Below, one piece after another: positions 16,141-24,240 of a stretch of 64,000 nucleotides of DNA. Location: the NCBI RefSeq assembly GCF_003176895.1, contig NZ_QGTD01000004.1:248001-312000 (forward strand), given 5' to 3'. The notes under the pieces were generated by a model. The model did no database searches. It had not been told where the DNA came from and saw only the letters and a program-made list of their open reading frames with translations. A program made the position numbers and the translations under genes. Positions within the stretch are counted from its first letter, which is position 1. Every line of letters starts with the position of its first letter. The stretch comes from Gracilibacillus dipsosauri (lineage in GTDB: Bacteria > Bacillota > Bacilli > Bacillales > Amphibacillaceae).

Positions 16141-17100
16141 CTACAAAAACAAATCCAACCTCTCTCGCACACCCTCCAAAACCTCCACAGGTATTTCCCT
16201 AACCTTCATATCTCTTCCAAGAAATAGTAACCAGTTGATCATTTCCGTCAGTTCTTCGCTATTCTTCACATCAACAAACATCCTCAAAACAGCTTCCGTC
16301 TGATAAGGGTTCGTATAAGAAATGGATGCCTTTAAAGGGTGATATTTTTTAAACTGAACGATCGCTTTTGGTCCAAGCTCCACAACAAGGTTCGCTACCT
16401 CTTCCTGCATTTTTAATTTCTCTTGTATCTTTTTCTTCCGTAATCTTTTTTTCTCCGTGTATGGCTTAACATCGATGAGATTGTCCACGGAAAAAATCTG
16501 TCTCTTTTCTTCCTCTAAATCAAAGCCTTCTATCAGCCAAATGCTTTTTTCTCGGTAAAGGTGCAAGATATAAATTGGGTAAGAATTCATTAGCTTCTCC
16601 TCTTGAACGGTAACCCATAAATAGCTATCTGAAAGAATGCTCTGGATGAGTTGCTCTAACATAGGATGGGGTAAGTCTGACAAATCCAGTAGATCTGGAT
16701 TATGGGGGTTGGTCCCTTCAAACAGTAAAATTTGATTTAATAGAACGAGGTCATCCTGCTGATTTTCCGAGATGAGACCAAGTAGTTTTTCGGCTAAGGA
16801 CTGGCGACTTTTTAGGTAAGGGAGCTGTTGATTTCTTGTCGCCATAAAGGCAATAAAAAGGGCTTTGATCTCCGTATCGGTAAAGCGTACAGTTGGTAGG
16901 ACAGAATTATTCATGACAGAATATCCACCATCCCTTCCAACCTCCGCTACAAGTGGCATACCCATTGCCTCAATTTCCCTAATATCACGAATCGCTGTCG
17001 AACGAGAAATATTAAATTCTTGCATGATTTCAGAAATGGTAAAATGTCCACGATTGTTGATATATCGCATAATGACATTAATTCGCTCCACTTTTTTCAT
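16141..17100 (-). CDS. WYL-domain transcriptional regulator (YafY-like)
   Basis: A 319-aa regulator with an N-terminal HTH_11 winged helix (RGHFTISEIMQEFNISRSTAIRDI, quoted in part: ISEIMQEFNISRST) and GRDGGY wing, then a WYL-type ligand domain (SIWLIEGFDLEEEKRQIF at about 190-207, in place of the classic WYL) and a C-terminal WCX extension ending VRERLDLFL. WYL proteins sense nucleic acids or small ligands. It is divergent from a GyrI-like gene pair over a 109-nt spacer with an inverted repeat, the usual layout for regulator and target. Confidence 0.87.
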   Translation of the reverse strand: MKKVERINVIMRYINNRGHFTISEIMQEFNISRSTAIRDIREIEAMGMPLVAEVGRDGGYSVMNNSVLPTVRFTDTEIKALFIAFMATRNQQLPYLKSRQSLAEKLLGLISENQQDDLVLLNQILLFEGTNPHNPDLLDLSDLPHPMLEQLIQSILSDSYLWVTVQEEKLMNSYPIYILHLYREKSIWLIEGFDLEEEKRQIFSVDNLIDVKPYTEKKRLRKKKIQEKLKMQEEVANLVVELGPKAIVQFKKYHPLKASISYTNPYQTEAVLRMFVDVKNSEELTEMINWLLFLGRDMKVREIPVEVLEGVRERLDLFL

Positions 17101-17155
17101 CTCGGCCTCCTAAACAGTATCATTTTTTGACATGATTTAAGGTTATTATAAACTC

Positions 17156-17182
17156 ATCAAATGAAATGACAAGACATTTGAT
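17156..17182. promoter_or_regulatory. Inverted-repeat operator between WYL regulator and GyrI-like operon
   Basis: ATCAAATG (17156-17163) and CATTTGAT (17175-17182) form perfect 8-bp arms spaced by 11 nt, about one helical turn. A TTGACA lies at 17127-17132. Confidence 0.5.
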
Positions 17183-17209
17183 AAAATTTAAAGAAGGAAG
17201 GTTTTTTAT

Positions 17210-17689
17210 ATGGCGAATTATACGTTGGAAGAAAAGAACAGTTTTACGGTTGTAGGTATCGGAACAGAGCTTAAGAGTGACTACACAGATTATTCGGGTA
17301 TCAATAAGGAGAAGGAAGATTTTTGGGAGACAGCTAAACTAGACGGCAGACTTGATACATTAAAGGCTGTTGCCACCAATGACTACATTTTTGCCGTGAA
17401 TGAAGCAGTAAATAATAAAATGATGTACTATGCTGGTGTCCTATCGGAACAAACATTGCCGGAAGCAACAAGGATGATCCAATTTCCTGAGGGAGAATAT
17501 GTAGTGATTAAAGGGGAAGGAAATACGGCAGAAGAATTAAGCCAAACGCTTACTGGGATTGCCTTTGGTGAAGTGTTGCCAGGAGCATCAGATTTTGCTT
17601 ATGTTGGTGGCCCAAATGCCACGGTTGAGATGGAGAAGAAAAATGGCATCGTTTATGGCGAAATGTGGATTCCTGTTGTGAGGAAATAA
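17210..17689 (+). CDS. GyrI-like effector-binding domain protein
   Basis: A 159-aa stand-alone GyrI/AraC effector-binding (SOUL-related) domain: two ββαββ repeats, with FTVVGIGTELK at the N-terminus and ARMIQFPEGEYVVIKGEG-like sequence (TRMIQFPEGEYVVIKGEG) in repeat two. Such proteins bind or hydrolyse small hydrophobic compounds and are often induced by the neighbouring regulator. AGAAGGAAGG precedes the ATG. The next gene starts 1 nt after its stop, so the two are co-expressed. Confidence 0.82.
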   Translation: MANYTLEEKNSFTVVGIGTELKSDYTDYSGINKEKEDFWETAKLDGRLDTLKAVATNDYIFAVNEAVNNKMMYYAGVLSEQTLPEATRMIQFPEGEYVVIKGEGNTAEELSQTLTGIAFGEVLPGASDFAYVGGPNATVEMEKKNGIVYGEMWIPVVRK

Positions 17690-17690
17690 G

Positions 17691-18176
17691 ATGACAAAGG
17701 TGGATAAAAAAATGAGCTATATCGTTGATTTTAAAAATGTATCAACAGTTGGATTAGAATCCTCCCCTGTAGCAGAAGCGCTTGCTGGTTTACGCGCAAA
17801 TGAAGCTCGTTACTTCATGAACAAATATAAACATGAATTTACGGTGGAGAAAGCCAGCGAGACTCAGGATACGCTGGATTATGTCAATCGAATTTTGAAG
17901 GAGGAACGAGATATCGAGTTTGTGGCTAAGCCTTTAGAAACATCTCGTTTCCAAGTAGAGAATATCAAAATGACTTACGTCTTTTATGAGGATGGTCTTG
18001 CAGTCAACGTTATGTACACAGTTGATAACGCTAAGAAGCGAGCAGTTGGGTTTAAGCTCTCTGAAGGGATGGAGATTCCCGAGGAGTTAGAAGGGAAATT
18101 CAAGTTTGCGAGGCAAAAGTCTAAGCTGGCTGGAACGATACGCGGGTCGTTCTTTGTCATTAAAGGGGAATATTAG
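17691..18176 (+). CDS. Uncharacterised protein co-transcribed with GyrI-like gene
   Basis: A 161-aa soluble protein not recognised by family. It alternates strand-like stretches (SYIVDFKNVSTVGLES, MTYVFYEDGLAVNVMYTVD) with a helix (EALAGLRANEARYFMNKY), and ends in a basic segment followed by a strand (KLAGTIRGSFFVIKGEY). The overall length and pattern could suit another small-ligand binding fold. It is translationally coupled to the GyrI-like gene (1 nt gap, GAGGAAATAAG ribosome site). Confidence 0.65.
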   Translation: MTKVDKKMSYIVDFKNVSTVGLESSPVAEALAGLRANEARYFMNKYKHEFTVEKASETQDTLDYVNRILKEERDIEFVAKPLETSRFQVENIKMTYVFYEDGLAVNVMYTVDNAKKRAVGFKLSEGMEIPEELEGKFKFARQKSKLAGTIRGSFFVIKGEY

Positions 18177-18724
18177 AGGAGGATAAAAGGGGTAATTGCA
18201 TCATGGCATCTACAAAAATAATAGGTTGTACACACAGCACTTTTCTATGATTAGAGGTGCTGTTACTTTTTTGGTCCAGTCCATAGCCAATGATGACATA
18301 ATATCAGTAAAAATTGTTTGAAATTGATGGGTTAATAAATACCAATATACATTCTACATAATATGATGTTTGCATATAATTATGTGATATATCAAAATCA
18401 ATTGATGTTGCACCTTTATATTAGGTGTTGGCATCTATCTCTCCCCAAATATATGGTGAATAGATCAGATATAATCACGTCTAAAACCTGCAATCATGTG
18501 TCTCCTCCTTTTTATTTTATGGGCCTCCCTTCAACGATAAGTATTTATCGTTAAATTCATTGTAAATAAAAACTTCAATTAAAATGTATTAAGTAAATAT
18601 AACTATTATTGATTAGATGTAAGGAAAAAATCCTATAAATGTATTTATTTATACATGTAACTGCAGACATGTTAGAATTAGAAATTGAAGATATTAAATC
18701 CCAAAATATAGGAGTTTGCTAATA
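18177..18724. other. 548-nt region without a gene
   Basis: Contains the terminator-like hairpin at 18234-18272 and the AT-rich leader of the next lipoprotein gene. A plus-strand frame at 18363-18554 has no ribosome site and no recognisable product. I see no further feature. Confidence 0.5.
18234..18272 (+). terminator. Terminator after the GyrI-like operon
   Basis: ACAGCAC (18234-18240) pairs with GTGCTGT (18257-18263), followed by TACTTTTTT. Confidence 0.6.
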
Positions 18725-19246
18725 ATGAAAAAGATTCTTATTACGTTAATAATTATGAGTATTTGTTTATTATCAGCTTGTAGACAAGAAGATATATCTT
18801 CAGAAAAGAATAATAAGGAAGATGAAACAGAAGAAAATTCAAATGCTATTCAATCAAATGTATTATTACCAGGTGAGGCTTACAAAGATAAAGATAAAAT
18901 AGTGACGATGCATACAGCTTACTCCGAGATGATAGGTAGCTCAGATGATCCTGATAACAATTTCTCCATCTCAGCTATTATTACTGTTGAAAATGTAAGC
19001 AGTGAAACACCGTTGAACGTTACTACCCTATCTTATAGGCTAAATGAAGAAGATAATACTTATCAAGGAGAGATTTTATCTGACAAAAATCCTTCAGATA
19101 CTAATTTAGCACCAAGTGATAAAATAACGTTAAATATCACTTTTAAAGTGCCCTTAATACAAGATAAATACATGTTTGAAGTAGATAGCTTTGACTCACC
19201 TAGTGTTACACCATGGTTAATTAATGATTTGGATAAATTCAACTAA
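18725..19246 (+). CDS. Small lipoprotein, DUF4352/5067-like
   Basis: A 173-aa lipoprotein: signal peptide MKKILITLIIMSICLL and lipobox SAC (Cys at residue 19), an acidic linker, then an Ig-like domain with FSISAIITVENVSSETPLNV and an ending SFDSP...WLINDLDKF. The layout (linker plus 'conserved vs. unstructured' beta domain) resembles DUF4352-type telokin-like lipoproteins. The ATG at 18725 was taken because AGGAG is too close to the TTG at 18716. A second copy survives only as a C-terminal remnant at 11.2-11.35 kb. Function unknown. Confidence 0.75.
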   Translation: MKKILITLIIMSICLLSACRQEDISSEKNNKEDETEENSNAIQSNVLLPGEAYKDKDKIVTMHTAYSEMIGSSDDPDNNFSISAIITVENVSSETPLNVTTLSYRLNEEDNTYQGEILSDKNPSDTNLAPSDKITLNITFKVPLIQDKYMFEVDSFDSPSVTPWLINDLDKFN

Positions 19247-19289
19247 GTGGCTTTTTTATAATTTAGATAAATATTAACACCCTTTTATT

Positions 19290-19421
19290 ATGGTTCAAAT
19301 GAGTACAAATCCACCCGAAATGGGTTGTACCGTATTACAAACGGTCGAAGAAGTAACAGGGCGTCCAGCAAGAACATTTGCTGAGTGGGTATCTGAGCAT
19401 AAAAGCTACTTTATGAAATAG
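19290..19421 (+). pseudogene. C-terminal remnant of an NmrA/SDR-type oxidoreductase
   Basis: The frame ends VEEVTGRPARTFAEWVSEHK and a short tail, the typical C-terminus of NAD(P)-binding NmrA-like proteins. Only about 43 codons remain, with no Rossmann core. A decayed fragment. Confidence 0.65.
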
Positions 19422-19433
19422 TGTCTAATGGAG

Positions 19434-19466
19434 TTGGAGGCTAATCATTTTCTGATTAGCCTCCAA
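19434..19466. terminator. Perfect 14-bp hairpin after the NmrA remnant
   Basis: TTGGAGGCTAATCA (19434-19447) and TGATTAGCCTCCAA (19453-19466) with a 5-nt loop. No T-run follows, so it is a terminator only in shape. Confidence 0.45.
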
Positions 19467-19529
19467 GTTATATACAAGATTTAAGGTGCCTGCTCGGCTA
19501 ACGTACCCTATATTAGAGGACGATTCTTT

Positions 19530-21455
19530 TTACTTATTCACCATTTTATTGTAGGTATTAACTGTCAACACATAATAACCTAGGTAGATCATAACAAAGG
19601 CGATCATGGCTGTGAGGATGGGAACAATAATACTAGCACCTATCAGATCTGAGATAAAGTTGGTAGTAAAATTTAAGATAATACTACCGTGCAAGATCCC
19701 TAGTAATAAAGGCAACCCGAACACAAAAAATGTCTGCTTGCGGATGGAATTTCGAATATCTTTTTTACTGACGCCAAGCTTGCGCAGAATCTCATAATTA
19801 TCCTTGGCTTCATTGGCTTCAGTCAGTTGTTTAAAATAAATGATACTCCCCGTAGCCGCTAAGAACACAAGACCTAGGAATCCCAAGATGAAAAGCATTA
19901 ATGCGTTCCCTTCTTTTCCTTCTTTATAGTCCATGTAAAAGGATGATGATACTTGAAAATCTTGCCCAACTATTTCTTCAAATTTTTTAGATGTAGCTTC
20001 TGTCGTTTTTTCATCTTCCACTTCGTAAGAGTTGTAGATTAAAGCTTCCTTTTGCTTAACAACTTCAGCAAATGTGTCGTTGCTAACCACGACATAGAAA
20101 TCTGGATAATTAAATGGTAAAACACTGCCTACTATCATATTAGTAATTTCCAAGGTTCGTTTACCCTGTGGCAAATTTAATGCTATTTCTTTATTCAGAA
20201 AGGTTTCCTCCGTATATTCAGTTAATCTTGGTCGGATTACTGCTGCTTGATTTCCTGATAAGGTGACCATTTGATCTCTATCCAAGGCTTTCGAAACTTC
20301 ATTAAAAGTAGAGGCAGAGAGAACTTTCACCGGATTCCATTCATAATCTAATGGAAACAAAAGCTCTCCCGTTACTTCTATAATAGGAACTTCCAGCTCT
20401 GCTTTGACCGGATGCTCGTTATCATTTACTATAATATTTTTTACTTTCGCATCAAACTCCTGTCCTTTGGATAAGTGTACATAGCTGAACGGCACCATTT
20501 CTTCCGCATTTTTTTCATTACTGTAGTAACCACTATAAGTGACACCGAAGAAGCTGATGGTTGCCGCACTCAATAATGCGATGACCGTAAATGTACGAGC
20601 ATTTCCTCTAATACGATGTAGCAACTGGGATGTCTCAATTAACCTTGTTCCTTTGTATAAATGTGACTTATTTCGTTTAGATAATTTTAATAAAAATACT
20701 GTCACAGAGCGGAAAAATAAATGGGTTCCAATAATTAGCGCAACTAGTGCAACTCCGTAATTTTTCATTAAATATTCAATGGTAAGCTCATCAGGGAATT
20801 GCCTTAATATGAGCAAGTAGCTACCTACAAGCAAAATTACCGCCATTATAGTGGAAACAAGAGAGGACTTCGGTTCCTGTTCTCCTTGCTTCTCTGCATG
20901 GAATAGTTCAATTAATTTAAAACGAAAAATCAAACGATAACCTTGAAAGGACGTAAATAAGATGATTACCATAAATACAATAGCCGTTTGCATAATTGCT
21001 TGAATGGATATACCGAAGTCTATTTCAGCAGCCGACCCCATTAGATTAACCAATATCATAGAAAACAGGTTGGATAATAATGTTCCGAGCAAAATCCCAA
21101 TTACTAATGCGATGAAACCCATTATTAAATTTTCATAGAAGAGCATTTTCCCAATCGTCTTCTTAGGTAGTCCAAGCATGGAATACAATCCAACTTCTTT
21201 TTTCCTTTGTCTTGTGAAAAAGGAATTCGAATACAAAATAAAGACAGCTACAAAGAGAATGAGTACGACAGATGATACCATAAACATAAAGCTCATCGTA
21301 TCTGACAGCTCAATGCTGTCTTGGATTTTCTCACTATACTGTAACGAAACAAACGTATAATAAATCACAATGCTGAAAACAAGCGAAATAAAATAAACAA
21401 GGTAATTACCATAATTCCCTTTCATATTTTTACCCGCTAAACTAAATAATGTCAT
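19530..21455 (-). CDS. BceB/YxdM-type ABC transporter permease
   Basis: A 641-aa FtsX-superfamily permease with the ten-helix Bce plan: one N-terminal helix (YLVYFISLVFSIVIYY), a block of three, further pairs, a large extracellular loop (about residues 300-520) that recognises antimicrobial peptides, and C-terminal helices. With the neighbouring ATPase it removes cell-wall-active peptides from lipid targets and signals to the adjacent sensor kinase. The ATG at 21455 follows GGAGGTGG; the longer frame to 21485 has none. Overlaps the ATPase gene by 14 nt. Confidence 0.9.
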   Translation of the reverse strand: MTLFSLAGKNMKGNYGNYLVYFISLVFSIVIYYTFVSLQYSEKIQDSIELSDTMSFMFMVSSVVLILFVAVFILYSNSFFTRQRKKEVGLYSMLGLPKKTIGKMLFYENLIMGFIALVIGILLGTLLSNLFSMILVNLMGSAAEIDFGISIQAIMQTAIVFMVIILFTSFQGYRLIFRFKLIELFHAEKQGEQEPKSSLVSTIMAVILLVGSYLLILRQFPDELTIEYLMKNYGVALVALIIGTHLFFRSVTVFLLKLSKRNKSHLYKGTRLIETSQLLHRIRGNARTFTVIALLSAATISFFGVTYSGYYSNEKNAEEMVPFSYVHLSKGQEFDAKVKNIIVNDNEHPVKAELEVPIIEVTGELLFPLDYEWNPVKVLSASTFNEVSKALDRDQMVTLSGNQAAVIRPRLTEYTEETFLNKEIALNLPQGKRTLEITNMIVGSVLPFNYPDFYVVVSNDTFAEVVKQKEALIYNSYEVEDEKTTEATSKKFEEIVGQDFQVSSSFYMDYKEGKEGNALMLFILGFLGLVFLAATGSIIYFKQLTEANEAKDNYEILRKLGVSKKDIRNSIRKQTFFVFGLPLLLGILHGSIILNFTTNFISDLIGASIIVPILTAMIAFVMIYLGYYVLTVNTYNKMVNK

Positions 21456-22209
21456 TTGCTCCACCTCCGAGCGCAGACAATACATCCAGTAATTTGTCGA
21501 AATATTCTTTGCGGGATTTCTTTCCTTTTACTAGTTCTGTGAAAAGCTGCCCATCTTTAATAAATAGGACACGACCACAATAACTCGCTGCGTACGCATC
21601 ATGTGTGACCATTAGAATCGTAGCCTGATCATTTTCAACGAGCTCTTTCAAACTTTCTAAAAGTTCTGTTGTCGACTTGGAGTCTAATGCACCTGTAGGT
21701 TCATCTGCCAGTATAAGACTAGGCTTCGTAACAATTGCCCGAGCCGCTGCTGTTCGCTGTTTTTGTCCACCAGATACCTGATAGGGATATTTCTCTAAAA
21801 TGGAGCTTATCCCGAATCTATTCGCGACTGTGATCACTCTATTCTCTAATTCTATCGGGTTCATTTTTGCTAACGCGAGTGGAAGGACAATATTTTCTTT
21901 AATGGTTAAAGTATTTAAAAGGTTATAATCCTGAAAAATAAACCCTAGTTTATCGCGCCTAAAGGAGGATAGCTGCTCCTCATCCATGTTCATCATATTT
22001 GTTCCGTCAATGGTAATAACACCAGATGTTGCTTCATCAATGGTTGCCAATATATTTAAGAGCGTAGATTTTCCAGCACCTGAAGGACCCATAATTCCTA
22101 CAAATTCCCCTTGTTTTACTGTTAAATCAATCTCATCCAATGCGGAAAATACATTTCCCTTTGCTCCATATATCTTCTTCACACGTTTTGCATCTACTAT
22201 TGTTTTCAT
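21442..22209 (-). CDS. BceA/YxdL-type ABC transporter ATP-binding protein
   Basis: A 255-aa MacB/LolD-family ATPase. Walker [10 protein letters not shown] (about residues 41-49), Q-loop in FIFQDYNLL, signature VSGGQKQR, Walker [14 protein letters not shown] and switch His in VTHD are all present. It powers the permease encoded just downstream, forming a Bce-type bacitracin/lantibiotic resistance transporter. Its operon is divergent from the response-regulator/kinase genes, and the 176-nt spacer carries BceR-like sites. Confidence 0.93.
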   Translation of the reverse strand: MKTIVDAKRVKKIYGAKGNVFSALDEIDLTVKQGEFVGIMGPSGAGKSTLLNILATIDEATSGVITIDGTNMMNMDEEQLSSFRRDKLGFIFQDYNLLNTLTIKENIVLPLALAKMNPIELENRVITVANRFGISSILEKYPYQVSGGQKQRTAAARAIVTKPSLILADEPTGALDSKSTTELLESLKELVENDQATILMVTHDAYAASYCGRVLFIKDGQLFTELVKGKKSRKEYFDKLLDVLSALGGGANDII

Positions 22210-22282
22210 TTATTTCTCCTCCTTTTGAGAGTTTCCTTTTTTATCTTAAATTTATTCTACTATAACGATTGGTTATCTAATC

Positions 22283-22317
22283 TTACAGTTATTCCTGTCA
22301 ATCTTACAATTTTGTCA
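22283..22317. promoter_or_regulatory. BceR-type binding site(s)
   Basis: TTACA-N4-TGTCA at 22304-22317 matches the BceR-like inverted repeat TNACA-N4-TGTAA with one difference. A second TTACA...TGTCA pair (22283-22300) has an 8-nt spacer. They lie upstream of the ABC genes and of the response regulator. Confidence 0.5.
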
Positions 22318-22385
22318 CTACGATGCAAAAATGGATGAATTCCGTTAGTATTAGATAGAAGGAAGGAAGATTGGGGTGGAGTTCC

Positions 22386-23057
22386 ATGAAAATTATGATC
22401 ATAGAAGATGAACCAATGATCAGAGATTTACTAGGAGAAACAATTGAAAAATGGGGATTGGAAGTAGTTAAATTAGAAGCATTTGATATGGTATTGCAGG
22501 AATTTTTAAAGGAAAAGCCTAATCTTCTATTATTAGATATTAATCTTCCCTCATTTGATGGATTTTACTGGTGTAACCAAATTAGAGAGGTTTCCAAGGT
22601 ACCTATCATTTTTATTTCATCACGTAACACATCAATGGACATGATTATGGCAATGAATATGGGTGGCGATGACTTTATTCAAAAACCGTTTGATATGGAT
22701 GTATTAATGGCCAAAGTGAATGCTCTCCTACGCAGATCCTATTCGTATACGGATACACAATCACACGTACTTGAGCATAATGGGATAGTCTTGGATTTAA
22801 GGAGCTGGGATGTGTATTGTGCAGATGAAAAGGCAGAACTAACGAAAACAGAGTTCATAATTTTAAAGCTCCTAATCCAAAACAAAGGGAACATCGTCCA
22901 TCGAAAAAAGATCATGCGGACACTTTGGAAGGATGAAAGCTTTGTAGATGACAATACCTTAACCGTAAACGTTAATCGATTACGCAAAAAATTAGCTGCA
23001 TTTGGTAAAGAGAATTATATTACCACCAAAAAAGGCGAGGGGTATGTCATCCAATGA
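22386..23057 (+). CDS. BceR/YxdJ-type response regulator
   Basis: A 223-aa OmpR-family regulator. The receiver domain shows IIEDEP acidic residues, phospho-Asp in LLLDINLP (about residue 51) and Lys in FIQKPFD; the C-terminal winged helix contains KTEFIILKLL and the KKGEGYVI wing. It should activate the divergent ABC operon when phosphorylated. The ATG at 22386 fits the family start MKIMIIEDE and has GGGGTGGAG upstream. The kinase gene overlaps by 4 nt. Confidence 0.92.
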   Translation: MKIMIIEDEPMIRDLLGETIEKWGLEVVKLEAFDMVLQEFLKEKPNLLLLDINLPSFDGFYWCNQIREVSKVPIIFISSRNTSMDMIMAMNMGGDDFIQKPFDMDVLMAKVNALLRRSYSYTDTQSHVLEHNGIVLDLRSWDVYCADEKAELTKTEFIILKLLIQNKGNIVHRKKIMRTLWKDESFVDDNTLTVNVNRLRKKLAAFGKENYITTKKGEGYVIQ

Positions 23058-24079
23058 GTTTTTTAGAATATATAAAAGATAAACGTTATTTTCTACTATT
23101 TTACATGATCATCATGTTCTTCATATCGCTGATCATGTTTGTCGGTTTTCATCAAGTAAATCCATTTAACAAAATTGTATATACCAACATTGTCTGCTTA
23201 GTTATTGCATGCCTGTACATTACCATTGGATATTTCTATAGAAGGAAGTTTTACCAGGAAATCAAGGACTTGATTGAAAGTAGCCAGGAAGAGACGATCG
23301 CCATGATGCCAGAAGCCCAGAATAACGAGCAGAAGCTAATCTTAAACTTATTAAAAAATAAACATAAGCAGCATGCTAGCCAATTAGAAACATTATATGA
23401 TCAAAAACGCGATCAACAGGAGTTTATTATGTCTTGGATTCATGAGGTGAAGATCCCGATAGCAGCAAGCCGTCTATTAATGGAAAACAGTGAAAATAAG
23501 ACAACAGATTTTCTAATCGATAAATTAGAGGATGAACTCCATAAAATTGATGATTACGTTGAACAAGCCCTTTACTACTCTCGGATTGATTCATTTTCTA
23601 AGGACTATTTTATATCTGAGGTGAATACCAATCAACTTATCAAAAAAAGTGTAAAAAAATACGCCAAGCTATTTATTAATAAAGGGATTCATTTGGAAAT
23701 GGATGACACAGAACAGCTTGTCCAAAGTGATAAAAAGTGGTTTGTGTTCATTATTGATCAACTGTTGGCAAATGCTTTAAAGTATACCGATGAGGGTGGC
23801 ACGATTACTGTTCTATTCGAAGAAGACAGCAAGGAAAAACGACTTGTTATTCAAGATAACGGAATTGGTATTGCGCCTGAAGATATCGATCGTGTATTTG
23901 AAAAAGGATTTACCGGAGTTACTGGAAGAAATGATGCTAAATCCACTGGAATGGGCTTATATCTTGCTAAACAATTGGCGAATAAATTAGGCCACAAAAT
24001 TTCAGTTGAATCAGAAATGCAGGAATACACGAGACTTACGATTCATTTTCCTAAAATCCGAAATTACTATCAGTTTTAA
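23054..24079 (+). CDS. BceS/YxdK-type intramembrane-sensing histidine kinase
   Basis: A 341-aa kinase with two N-terminal membrane helices (about 13-32 and 40-58) and almost no extracellular loop, the feature of peptide-sensing kinases that depend on their ABC transporter for input. The phosphoacceptor is the His in FIMSWIHEVKIPIA (about residue 128); N, G1 and G2 boxes are in QLLANALKYT, QDNGIGIAPED and GMGLYLAK. Partner of the preceding response regulator, with start and stop codons overlapping (ATGA). Confidence 0.92.
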   Translation: MSFLEYIKDKRYFLLFYMIIMFFISLIMFVGFHQVNPFNKIVYTNIVCLVIACLYITIGYFYRRKFYQEIKDLIESSQEETIAMMPEAQNNEQKLILNLLKNKHKQHASQLETLYDQKRDQQEFIMSWIHEVKIPIAASRLLMENSENKTTDFLIDKLEDELHKIDDYVEQALYYSRIDSFSKDYFISEVNTNQLIKKSVKKYAKLFINKGIHLEMDDTEQLVQSDKKWFVFIIDQLLANALKYTDEGGTITVLFEEDSKEKRLVIQDNGIGIAPEDIDRVFEKGFTGVTGRNDAKSTGMGLYLAKQLANKLGHKISVESEMQEYTRLTIHFPKIRNYYQF

Positions 24080-24107
24080 TGATTGACAAAGCTATATGTT
24101 TATAAAG

Positions 24108-24149
24108 AAATCGCGGGAATCATCGCTTAGATGCCTCCCACGATTTTTA
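24108..24149 (+). terminator. Terminator after the kinase gene
   Basis: AAATCGCGGGA (24108-24118) pairs with TCCCACGATTT (24136-24146), one G-T pair, then TTT. Confidence 0.65.
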
Positions 24150-24240
24150 TTTAAAGTCACCGAAATTCTCCCCAAGATAAAATATGGTGACTAAAAACTT
24201 TAACCAATTTAAGCTCCTTACCCTGTATGACATTCATCTT

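Noticed and set aside
18363-18554. 63-aa plus-strand frame
   Set aside because: No ribosome site, no recognisable domain, lies in a noncoding AT-rich gap.
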